Shown one piece after another: positions 27,874 through 34,703 of a stretch of DNA of 64,000 bases. The notes under the pieces were generated by a model. It ran no database searches and had not been told where the DNA came from. It saw only the letters and a list, made by a program, of their open reading frames with translations. Made by a program: the position numbers and the translations under genes. Source of the stretch: CAVXZE01 sp963766175 (GTDB taxonomy: Bacteria > Myxococcota_A > UBA9160 > UBA6930); assembly GCA_963766175.1 (NCBI GenBank), contig CAVXZE010000007.1, forward strand, positions 301,367 to 365,366. The letters run 5' to 3'. Each line of letters starts with the position of its first letter. Position 1 is the stretch's first letter.

Positions 27874-28764
27874 ATGCCCGCTCAAAGAGCTTTCTACAGT
27901 TGTATCTTGGCAGTGGCGATCACGGTGGCCTTTGCTGGCGTAGCACAAGCGACCGCTATCGGAGGTGTGTTCTCGACCGATCGATTCGGCTACACGGGAA
28001 CCGTGGTGAAATACGCAACGGAGGCGGATGCCCGCGCTCAGCTAGACCCAGTGGAGACAATCGCCATTGGCGTTGATGTCCCTAGTGATGATAGTCGTGA
28101 GCACCGAGATGGCAGCTTCTACTTCGTAGACAACGCTGCGGCCTACGACACCGACTACAACATCTTGATGGGGTCGTGGTGGTATTCGATTACAACCGGT
28201 TCTGGCAACGGGAACATCAACGGCAATACCGGCATCGGATTCATGCAGATCTTCGACGACGATGGCAGCACAGACACGTCGCTCAGCATGGACTTCGCCA
28301 ATTTTGACGGCACGTACTGGACAGAAATGGCCCTAAGTGTCCAGGGGACCAACGCTACCGCCGCTTTAGACGCCGCCCGGTTTTCTGCCTATGACAACGT
28401 TCACGACGCCGGAACCTATCTCGAATACGATCTCAACATTACGGCATCGGGGCTTCAGGGCGTCCAGACCGGAAACGTCATCGAGGCGAACAATCACCCG
28501 ACTGGCGTGAACGGAACCTTTAGCGCCCTGTTCACCTTTGGGGGAGATGGCGACGGAGATATATATCCAGGGTACTACACCGTCGATCTAGATTTCGATA
28601 TGCAGAATTGGGCCTGGGACAATAAGGATAGTCTCGTTGCCCCCTATGACTCATTCTTTGACAGTCAATTCGTTACCGTCATCCCCGAACCCACGACCGC
28701 CCTCCTCCTCTTCGGCGGACTGATCGGAATGGCAGCCGCGAGGCGACGACGCTCGCTCCACTAG
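27874..28764 (+). CDS. PEP-CTERM surface protein, island copy 1
   Basis: A 296-residue exported protein. ATG 27874 follows GGGAAGGGGA and gives a signal peptide (AFYSCILAVAITVAFAGVAQA). The mature body is Asp/Gly/Thr-rich and beta-like. The C-terminus is a textbook PEP-CTERM sorting signal: VIPEPTTALLLFGGLIGMAA followed by ARRRRSLH, recognised by exosortase (not in the window). It is probably anchored in or released from the outer surface. I do not recognise the body. It has its own promoter and terminator and is monocistronic. Its flanks match those of the next gene, but its coding sequence does not. Confidence 0.9.
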   Translation: MPAQRAFYSCILAVAITVAFAGVAQATAIGGVFSTDRFGYTGTVVKYATEADARAQLDPVETIAIGVDVPSDDSREHRDGSFYFVDNAAAYDTDYNILMGSWWYSITTGSGNGNINGNTGIGFMQIFDDDGSTDTSLSMDFANFDGTYWTEMALSVQGTNATAALDAARFSAYDNVHDAGTYLEYDLNITASGLQGVQTGNVIEANNHPTGVNGTFSALFTFGGDGDGDIYPGYYTVDLDFDMQNWAWDNKDSLVAPYDSFFDSQFVTVIPEPTTALLLFGGLIGMAAARRRRSLH

Positions 28765-28790
28765 ACGCCCACACCAGGGAGTTCAGCAAA

Positions 28791-28822
28791 ACGCCCCGGC
28801 CCACTCGCGGTCGGGGCGTTTC
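28791..28822 (+). terminator. Terminator after PEP-CTERM island gene 1
   Basis: GC-rich hairpin (ACGCCCCGGCC, nine-base loop region, GGTCGGGGCGT) followed by TTTCT. The same hairpin plus the following CTGGCTGTGG recurs after island gene 2. Confidence 0.75.
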
Positions 28823-28961
28823 TGGCTGTGGAGAGCAGCGACACCGTTGCACTGTCGCTGAGCGGATCAAGCCTGGGTTCGTGGTTGGCGAAAGCGGTCG
28901 AGTCGAGTCCCTCTATCACAGAAAAGTGTCTCCCCCATTTGGGTAGGGTGATTACCCTAGA

Positions 28962-28975
28962 GGAAAAGCTTTTCC
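28962..28975 (+). promoter_or_regulatory. Perfect dyad GGAAAAGCTTTTCC
   Basis: A 14-bp perfect palindrome lying 111 bp before the -24 GG at 29073, exactly as in copy 1. Likely activator-binding site. A second box, ATTGAATTCA at 29038-29047, lies between dyad and promoter. Confidence 0.65.
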
Positions 28976-29072
28976 GCTTTTAGGGATTAGCCCTTCTCAC
29001 GTAGGCGGGGCTGCTGTTCTGGTGCCTAGTCTAAGTGATTGAATTCAAAGGAGTCTGTATTACCTACCCTAC

Positions 29073-29086
29073 GGTATGTAACTTGC
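29073..29086 (+). promoter_or_regulatory. Sigma-54 promoter of PEP-CTERM gene 29189-29956
   Basis: GG (29073-29074), ten bases TATGTAACTT, GC (29085-29086), followed by A. Predicted transcript start is near 29098. The in-frame ATG at 29039 is upstream of this start and so is not used. Confidence 0.75.
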
Positions 29087-29188
29087 AGTTCTGTCATCCT
29101 GGGAAGAGATCTGCGGTGCGCCTACGGGCCACCGCAGTTGAGCCTCTTCCTCGTTGGGCCGGGCAAAAACCAGGGAAGGGGCTTCTTC

Positions 29189-29956
29189 ATGCAGATGATC
29201 CGTCGTATGACCCGCCGCACCGCGGCAATTGGATCGTTCGCGTTGGCATTGGCGCTGAGCGCATCGAGCGGGGCTTGGGCCACTCCGCTGTACGACTACT
29301 TCGGTCCCCTCAACGAAGCGACGTTCGGGGGCACGGGAATTCCCAACGATGAGGTTGCCGTCGCGTCGCAGTTCGAGGATGGCGATGTCGAGATTACCGT
29401 CGCGATGAGCGCCACCCAGCGGTACGACAACCCCGCGCTGACGAACGACGGAGCCGGAACGTACTTCGCAGGTCCGGGCAGCAACATCAAAGGCCCAGAC
29501 AGCCTCGAAGGGGCTCTCTGGAACTTCAACTACTTCATCAGGGTCGTGGGCTTGAACGGTGCGACACCCAAGCTCAGCGACTACCAGTTCGATATGTACT
29601 ATGACTTCGACACGGGCCTCGATACGGCGAAAGTCTCCCTGGGCATCATCAACATGACGGCTGGGGTTCTGGGTTCGCCCACTCCCCTAGCGACGCTCGC
29701 GGAAGGGTCTGAGAATCTACTCTTTGCATACCTCACCGCCGGCATTCCCGGGGTCGTGACGCCACCGCCGTCGGGTAGCTTCGACGCCGACGCTCTCGGT
29801 GAGTACAACTTCGGCATCGAGGTCAGCCGGGGCGGGTGGAGCGTCGAAGCAGTCAGGATGGACGTGCAAGTAGTTCCCGAGCCCACGACCGCCCTCCTCA
29901 TGGCGTGCGGCTTGGCTGGACTCGCAGCCGCAGGGCGACGCCGCTCAGTCCACTAG
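29189..29956 (+). CDS. PEP-CTERM surface protein, island copy 2
   Basis: 255 residues from ATG 29189 (AAGGGG about nine bases upstream). An N-terminal Arg-rich start (MQMIRRMTRRT) leads into a signal peptide IGSFALALALSASSGAWATP. The body is beta-rich without a family I can name. The C-terminus VVPEPTTALLMACGLAGLAA followed by AGRRRSVH is an exosortase signal. It shows no visible similarity to the body of gene 1, although both flanks are conserved. Confidence 0.9.
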   Translation: MQMIRRMTRRTAAIGSFALALALSASSGAWATPLYDYFGPLNEATFGGTGIPNDEVAVASQFEDGDVEITVAMSATQRYDNPALTNDGAGTYFAGPGSNIKGPDSLEGALWNFNYFIRVVGLNGATPKLSDYQFDMYYDFDTGLDTAKVSLGIINMTAGVLGSPTPLATLAEGSENLLFAYLTAGIPGVVTPPPSGSFDADALGEYNFGIEVSRGGWSVEAVRMDVQVVPEPTTALLMACGLAGLAAAGRRRSVH

Positions 29957-29982
29957 AACCCGACACCCACGGCCACACCGAG

Positions 29983-30014
29983 ACGCCCCGGCCCACGCGC
30001 GGTCGGGGCGTTTC
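29983..30014 (+). terminator. Terminator after PEP-CTERM island gene 2
   Basis: ACGCCCCGGCC then GGTCGGGGCGT followed by TTTCT, nearly identical to 28791-28822 including the downstream CTGGCTGTGG. Confidence 0.75.
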
Positions 30015-30118
30015 TGGCTGTGGGACGAGAATCCAGTTACCTACCTCCACCAAGGCCGGGGCACGCCATCTCTCGGCGTGACTGGTGATTGGACAACCTT
30101 CGGTGTCGATCACCAAAT

Positions 30119-30330
30119 CAAGCCCGGTTTCGCGTGGGGTGACGGCTGTTCGGTCGCAGCTTGCCACCATCCACCAACGGTCTCCGTGGGAAAATCATTT
30201 CTTCTTCAGAGGCAAACCTTTTCCTTGGCAGCGGGTCCGATACCGATTGTGGCGTATCAGACAGTACAAGCCATTGATTTCATGGGCTTTTTTTCTTGGG
30301 CGGTCCTGTGCATTCTGGCAAGGGAATTGC
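30119..30330 (+). promoter_or_regulatory. Control region and sigma-54 promoter of PEP-CTERM gene 30406-31173
   Basis: Contains, in order, a distal CAAGCCCGGTTTCGCG-like box shared with the control regions of the other two island genes; GGAAAATCATTTCT at 30189-30202, a half-degenerate dyad; ATTGATTTCATG at 30273-30284; and a near-consensus sigma-54 promoter TGGCAAGGGAATTGCA with GG 30317-30318 and GC 30329-30330. Dyad to -24 distance is 128 bp, close to the 130 bp seen at the chromosomal gene at 57065 rather than the 111 bp of island genes 1 and 2. The 449-bp gap between genes 2 and 3 holds nothing else I can read as a gene. Confidence 0.75.
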
Positions 30331-30405
30331 ATCCACAGATATTGCCTGTCTGTGCAGACGTTCGGGAAGGACGGACTGCCTTGGTTCAGAAGGGGTTCTC
30401 AGGCT

Positions 30406-31173
30406 ATGAAGCGTTTATTTCTGCATGTCTTGGTCTTGTCACTGGCTCTGCTGGTGCCGGTCGTTACGGCGCAAGCGTTGCCCGTTTGGCTGCCGGGCGA
30501 CACGGTGGTCGCGTCTGCCGGACCGCAGGGCGATGCCATGATGATCACAGCTCAGATGCTCGAGGACGAGACCCTCGACATTGGGGGGACCATCGTGAGC
30601 GATGCCAACTCGGTCACCTTCATGAACGGCGGCATGCACATGACCGAGCTGGGCTGGGAGTGGACCTGGGACTCCATCACCTTGGATCAGGACCCGATTG
30701 TCAGCTTCGTGGGTGGATTCAAGAACGTGAGCGCGAGCGCCCAGGACTTCGTCTTCAGCTTGGCGACATCAATCTCCCCCACCTACCCCGTCAGCACGTT
30801 GTACGGTGGGCAGACGATCGTGACGTACGTGGACGCAAACTTGAATGGCGGGAGCCTTACCATCGACAGCAGTAGTAACCCCGCCTACATCGGTACAATC
30901 GACGGAAGCGGCACGCTCAATATGCTCGCCGCCCTCAACCTGACGGTCAGTGGGACGTCGGCGTCCGAAACACAAGGTCTCTTCCCGGGTCCGAGCCTCC
31001 CGGGGGGTCCGGCAACCAGCACGATCGGCATCCTGCACCGGTTCAACCTGACGGCTGGCGATCAGGCGACCTTCAACAGCGTCTTCGCGGTGATCCCCGA
31101 GCCGGGGACGATCGTGCTTCTCGCCACCGGGCTCAGTGGTCTGGCCCTGCTCGGAAGGCGCCGGCAGAGTTAG
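30406..31173 (+). CDS. PEP-CTERM surface protein, island copy 3
   Basis: 255 residues from ATG 30406, 64 nt after the predicted sigma-54 start. Signal peptide LFLHVLVLSLALLVPVVTAQA. The mature protein begins LPVWLPGDTVVASAG; the chromosomal PEP-CTERM protein at 57065 also has an LPGD motif just after its signal peptide, so the two could be distant relatives. C-terminus VIPEPGTIVLLATGLSGLAL followed by LGRRRQS is an exosortase signal. The body is Thr/Ser/Asp-rich and beta-like, with unknown role. Confidence 0.9.
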   Translation: MKRLFLHVLVLSLALLVPVVTAQALPVWLPGDTVVASAGPQGDAMMITAQMLEDETLDIGGTIVSDANSVTFMNGGMHMTELGWEWTWDSITLDQDPIVSFVGGFKNVSASAQDFVFSLATSISPTYPVSTLYGGQTIVTYVDANLNGGSLTIDSSSNPAYIGTIDGSGTLNMLAALNLTVSGTSASETQGLFPGPSLPGGPATSTIGILHRFNLTAGDQATFNSVFAVIPEPGTIVLLATGLSGLALLGRRRQS

Positions 31174-31196
31174 CTGCGGCACCCGAAACGACTCCA

Positions 31197-31222
31197 CGCG
31201 CCCCGGCTTCGGCCGGGGCGTT
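31197..31222 (+). terminator. Hairpin after PEP-CTERM island gene 3
   Basis: Nine-pair stem CGCCCCGGC/GCCGGGGCG (31199-31207 with 31212-31220) with a TTCG tetraloop, followed by only two T. A stable but weakly U-tailed terminator. Confidence 0.6.
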
Positions 31223-31629
31223 GTCGTCTAGGGCTACACCACTGGCCTGAGAACTAGCGGCATTCTCTTCGGGCATGTCGAGAGCCGCTGAAACTTCGAT
31301 TCTGTACTCACAGACCCACGCCCAGGGGCGATCCCTGAGATTTTCTCGGCCTGGGAGGTGCTGGGATACCACCGGCTGTGAGATCGGACGCTGCGAGGCT
31401 CTCCAGCGCCTTTTTGCGCCAGCAACCTTTTTCCGGGCCATGCTGCACGGGCGGTACTGTCGGCGTCGAAGAGGGGTGGGGGGGACCCCAAGGCGGGGGT
31501 CCGGTCGGCTCAGGAGTAGGGGCCGTATAGTGCCGCGGGGCCGTGCTCGGTGGTGCTCAGTGCAGCGTATTGCACCCTCTTGCAGAGCAGGAGGCGTAAG
31601 TAGTCGTCACTTCTGACGTTTCCGGCCTT
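31223..31629. other. Right arm of the element, no gene supported
   Basis: About 400 bp between the last hairpin and attR. Minus-strand frames are open (for example 31234-31491), but none shows a recognisable domain, start or codon pattern. An excisionase would be expected here but is not convincing. A 28-base segment at 31517-31544 repeats sequence lying just inside attL. Confidence 0.5.
31517..31544 (+). repeat. Arm repeat matching 26721-26750
   Basis: TAGGGGCCGYATAGTGCCG then CGGGGCCGT occurs in the same orientation at 26721-26750, two bases after attL, and here 86 bases before attR, with one mismatch and a two-base gap. Possible integrase accessory site or remnant of a second integrase 3' end. 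Confidence 0.6.
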
Positions 31630-31717
31630 CTGGCAGTCTGAGGGTCAGGGGTTCGATCCCCCTCAGCTCCACCAAGGTATTCACGGGGTTGGCGATGTGG
31701 TCGCCAGCCCCGTTTTC
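31630..31717 (+). repeat. attR: 88-bp direct repeat, right copy
   Basis: Identical to 26631-26718. It carries only the 3' half of tRNA-Ala plus the terminator, so it is a tRNA fragment displaced by integration and not a second functional tRNA. Confidence 0.95.
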
Positions 31718-31771
31718 TGCTCGAGGCCCGTGAAGACAGGGACACCCGCAGCGCCGGCACGTGAGACCCTC

Positions 31772-32242
31772 TCAGAGCTCCGGGCGGCTGCTGTCGTCCT
31801 CGATCAACTCGAAGATCAACCCACCCTCGCGACGGGTGTCCAGGTAGGCGTAGAACCGGCCGACCGGCCCCGTCTGCAGCACCTCGAAGCCCATGGCTTT
31901 GGCCTGCGCGAGCTTCGCCTCGAAATCGGTGACCCGAAAGCCGAGGTGGTGGATGCCCTCCCCGTGCTCGCGCAGGAATTCCAGGTGCACGCTGTCGCCT
32001 TCGACGATGTGGATCAGCTCGAGCTCGACCTGTCCCATCGTCGCGAAGCCGAGGCGAGCCTTGATGTGTTTCTCCTCGCCGCGATCCCAGACGTTGGGCG
32101 CCTCCAGCTCCTCGACCCGAAACGGCCCTAGACCGAAATTCGATTCGAGGAAGGACGCCGCGCGATCGAGGTCTTCCACCACGACCCCGACCTGGCTCAC
32201 TGCGGGAAGCTCCAGCTGTTCCTTCAACTTGTCTGCCGTCAT
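31772..32242 (-). CDS. VOC-family (glyoxalase fold) protein
   Basis: 156 residues. A vicinal-oxygen-chelate fold with two beta-alpha-beta modules: VSQVGVVVEDLDRAASFLES, then QVELELIHIVEGDSVHLEFL, GIHHLGFRVTDFEAKLAQAK and GGLIFELIED. Metal ligand candidates (His in IHHLGF, Glu in FELIE) fit methylmalonyl-CoA epimerase or lactoylglutathione-lyase-like enzymes. The reaction is undetermined. ATG 32242 matches the fold start. The longer upstream frame is not protein-like. It is the first host gene after attR. Confidence 0.82.
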   Translation of the reverse strand: MTADKLKEQLELPAVSQVGVVVEDLDRAASFLESNFGLGPFRVEELEAPNVWDRGEEKHIKARLGFATMGQVELELIHIVEGDSVHLEFLREHGEGIHHLGFRVTDFEAKLAQAKAMGFEVLQTGPVGRFYAYLDTRREGGLIFELIEDDSSRPEL

Positions 32243-32462
32243 TCCGGATTCGCTCCTTGGGTTTCCGCTTCGGATTGCCTCGTCACACTTGATCTTCTCC
32301 CAGTCCGAGCTGCCAGGCAAACCCCGCCCGCCTCCACTCCGTTCCACCGGCTCGCCCGCCAACGGCTAGAATAGGTCTCATCGGGCCCTCGACGTTGGAT
32401 TCCCCAGGCGGACGCGGTGCCACGGTATGGATCGGAACACCTGGAGGGGAAGGAGCACCCTG

Positions 32463-32954
32463 ATGAGCATGATCTTCAACGCCGACGAGGTTCTCAAGAT
32501 CGCCGAGCAGATCGAGCGGAACGGCATCGACTTCTACGAGAGGGCCGCCGAACGCTTCGACGGCGACACGGAGCGCAGACTGATGCATCTCGCCGACATG
32601 GAGCGGACCCACGAGCAGCTCTTCGCCACCATGCGCCGCGAGCTCTCCGACGCCGATCAGGGGCTCAAGGCCTTCGACCCGGAGGGTGAAGCGGGAAAGT
32701 ACCTGGCGGCTTTCGCGGATGGCCAGATCTTCGCCCCGAGAGCCGACGCCGCCGCCCTCTTCGGCCCGGAGAGTACCGAGCGAGACATCCTCGAGACCGC
32801 CATCGGCCTGGAGAAGGATTCGGTGGTCTTCTACGTGGCGATCCGGGACGCGGTGCCAGAGGCCCTGGGAGAAGACAAGATCAACAGGATCATCCAGGAG
32901 GAGATGGCCCACATCGTCCTCTTGAGCCGGACGCTCTCGTCACTCGGTACATAG
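32463..32954 (+). CDS. Ferritin-like (rubrerythrin-type) protein
   Basis: 163 residues forming a four-helix bundle with the two Glu-x-x-His iron motifs: NGIDFYERAAERF, MERTHEQLF, GLEKDSVVFYVA and EEMAHIVLL. It lacks the rubredoxin C-terminus of full rubrerythrin, so it is a stand-alone diiron protein, probably in oxidative stress or iron handling. Start ATG 32463 has AAGGAG six bases upstream. An in-frame ATG 36 bases earlier is less likely. Confidence 0.88.
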   Translation: MSMIFNADEVLKIAEQIERNGIDFYERAAERFDGDTERRLMHLADMERTHEQLFATMRRELSDADQGLKAFDPEGEAGKYLAAFADGQIFAPRADAAALFGPESTERDILETAIGLEKDSVVFYVAIRDAVPEALGEDKINRIIQEEMAHIVLLSRTLSSLGT

Positions 32955-32993
32955 GCGGCTTGAAATCCCCATCCGCTGAATTAAGTTGGGGCG

Positions 32994-34643
32994 GTGAGGT
33001 CCCAGGCGCCGAGCCGCCGCTCGTTTCTGAAGCTCGCCCGGCTCCCGGCCGACTGGTTCCTCGCGGCCATCCTGCTGGTCGCGCTGTTTCTATACCTCGT
33101 GGGCTTGTCCTGGGGTCTCCCCAACCTCGAGTCCTGGATGGCGGACGACATTTCCCCCTGGCTACCGCTCCGGGTGGGGAAGACCTACTTCTTCGGTTGG
33201 CACAAGTATCCCTTCCTCCACTCGTGGATCAGCCTGTTCTCCTACGGCCCCTATCTTCTGTACCTGCTGCTGAGCGGCGGGCTCGACCTCTCCTGCTATC
33301 CGCGGATCAGCGAGGCGTGTTTCTCGGACGCCTACACCCAGCTCTCGGCGCTGATGCTGATCTCGCGGGGGATCTCGGTGCTGATGGGGCTGGGAACCGT
33401 CTACGGTGTCTACTGCCTCGCGCTCCGGCTCTTTGACGCGAGGGTACCGGCGCGCTTCGCGGCGCTTCTCGCCGCCTGTTCCTTCGGCCTGGTCCTCTAT
33501 TCCCACATGGGCAACCTGGACGTTCCCCACTGCTTCTGGTTCGTCCTCTCGCTCTACTTCTTCGTCGGCGTGCTGCAGCGCGGCCTCCTCTTCGACTACG
33601 TCGCGTTCGGTCTCAGCGCCGGATGCGCAATCGGTACCAAGGAGGGGATCATCGGCGCCTATGTTCTCACCTGCGCGGCGATCTACGCGGCGCACCTGAG
33701 ACGCGAGCTCCAGGCCCGCGGCTCCGCCAGCGCGCGCAGCTGGCTTGCGGCGAGCTTCGATCGAAAGCTCCTCGCCCTGGCGGGATCGCTGCTGATCGTC
33801 TACGCCGTCTCGATCAATCCGTTCAACTGGAACGGCTTCCTCGAGCACTGGAAGCTCTGGCTTCCCTCCCAACCCCGGATGGCGGGCTTCCAGGAGCGCT
33901 TCTTCGAGGGCTATCTCGATCTCTTCGGCAGGATCGCGGTGGACCTCCGATACGCGATGGGCTGGCCCGCGCTGGCGCTCTGCGGCGCAGGGATCTTCTA
34001 CGCGCCCTGGCGTCGGCCCTGGAGCACCGTCCTCCTGCTCCCGGCCCTCTCCTACGTCCTCTTCTCGATCGTTCCGGCCAAGTACGCCCCGATGCGCTTC
34101 ATCCTTCCGCTGGTGCCGATCCTCGCCGTCTTCGGGGGTGTCCTCGCGTACCGCCTGCTGCGCGTCCGTCCCGCCGCGCGTCTCCTCACCCTTCCCCTCC
34201 TCGCTTTCGTCTTCGGACACGCCTTCCTCCACGCGCTCAACGGCGACCTCATCCTGGTCAACGATTCCCGCTATCTCGCCGAAGATTGGCTGCGCGAGCA
34301 CGTGGAACCGGAGGCGCGGATCGGCACCTTCAGCACCGCGCAGTACCTGCCACGCCTGGCCTGGCTGGGACACCGCGTAGAGCGCATCCCGGAGAACGAG
34401 ATCGGCGAGGCGGCGCTCCACGAGAGGAGCCCAGACTACCTGGTGCTCTCCTCGCTCTACTACCCGCGGTTCGGCGGTGAGCGCCGGGACTGGATCGAGC
34501 GCCTGATCGCGGGCGACGAGGGCTATCGCGAGGTATGGAGGAAACGCGGACACTCACCACTGGAGCGTTGGATGGGCCACCGCTACGCGCTTGCCGACGT
34601 CAATCCCGAGGTCATCATCCTGGAGCGGAACGCGCCCGAATGA
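32994..34643 (+). CDS. GT39-like membrane glycosyltransferase
   Basis: 549 residues with about 10-12 transmembrane segments and an N-terminal loop ESWMADDISPW carrying the Asp-Asp type motif of dolichyl-phosphate-mannose/polyprenyl-phosphate-sugar transferases (GT39/GT83 fold). The C-terminal soluble part (LAEDWLREHVEPEARIGTFS) is typical of these glycosyltransferases. It probably transfers a lipid-linked sugar to a protein, lipid or polysaccharide outside the membrane. The start is GTG 32994. It stands alone, convergent with the thiolase gene. Confidence 0.8.
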   Translation: MRSQAPSRRSFLKLARLPADWFLAAILLVALFLYLVGLSWGLPNLESWMADDISPWLPLRVGKTYFFGWHKYPFLHSWISLFSYGPYLLYLLLSGGLDLSCYPRISEACFSDAYTQLSALMLISRGISVLMGLGTVYGVYCLALRLFDARVPARFAALLAACSFGLVLYSHMGNLDVPHCFWFVLSLYFFVGVLQRGLLFDYVAFGLSAGCAIGTKEGIIGAYVLTCAAIYAAHLRRELQARGSASARSWLAASFDRKLLALAGSLLIVYAVSINPFNWNGFLEHWKLWLPSQPRMAGFQERFFEGYLDLFGRIAVDLRYAMGWPALALCGAGIFYAPWRRPWSTVLLLPALSYVLFSIVPAKYAPMRFILPLVPILAVFGGVLAYRLLRVRPAARLLTLPLLAFVFGHAFLHALNGDLILVNDSRYLAEDWLREHVEPEARIGTFSTAQYLPRLAWLGHRVERIPENEIGEAALHERSPDYLVLSSLYYPRFGGERRDWIERLIAGDEGYREVWRKRGHSPLERWMGHRYALADVNPEVIILERNAPE

Positions 34644-34648
34644 GACGA

Positions 34649-34675
34649 GGCCCCGGGAATTCGCTCCCCGGGGCC
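34649..34675. terminator. Bidirectional hairpin between convergent genes
   Basis: GGCCCCGGG (34649-34657) pairs with CCCGGGGCC (34667-34675). It lies just after the glycosyltransferase stop and before the thiolase stop. No long T run on either strand. Confidence 0.5.
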
Positions 34676-34703
34676 CGCGTCACGCGATCCTGAAGGATTT
34701 GGA

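Larger units (their letters stand above)
28926..29087 (+). repeat. Upstream control repeat, copy 2
   Basis: Gapless partner of 27629-27790. With the 3' hairpin repeat, it frames a coding sequence unrelated to that of gene 1. The whole 424-bp gap between genes 1 and 2 is terminator, this repeat and a 90-nt leader. Confidence 0.85.
26631..31717. mobile_element. 5.1-kb element integrated at tRNA-Ala(GGC), PEP-CTERM cargo
   Basis: The element is bounded by perfect 88-bp direct repeats (26631-26718 and 31630-31717). It contains, left to right, a leftward 5'-truncated tyrosine integrase ending inside tRNA-Ala, then three rightward PEP-CTERM genes. The interior is visibly less GC-rich than the flanks. 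The arrangement of att site in the tRNA 3' half with the integrase reading toward the tRNA is classic for integrative elements. No replication, conjugation, capsid or clear excisionase gene is present, so it is a remnant or a non-autonomous cassette carrier. Confidence 0.9.

Noticed and set aside
31234..31491. Minus-strand frames in the right arm of the element as a possible excisionase
   Set aside because: No helix-turn-helix pattern or start signal is convincing in any frame, and composition is that of random reading.
31630..31675. Second tRNA-Ala gene
   Set aside because: Only the 3' half is present. The D arm and 5' acceptor strand are missing, so it is the displaced att fragment.
31557..31760. 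ORF containing GGAEGDRTPDPQTA
   Set aside because: It is the well-known artefact of reading the antisense of a tRNA 3' half and its flank.
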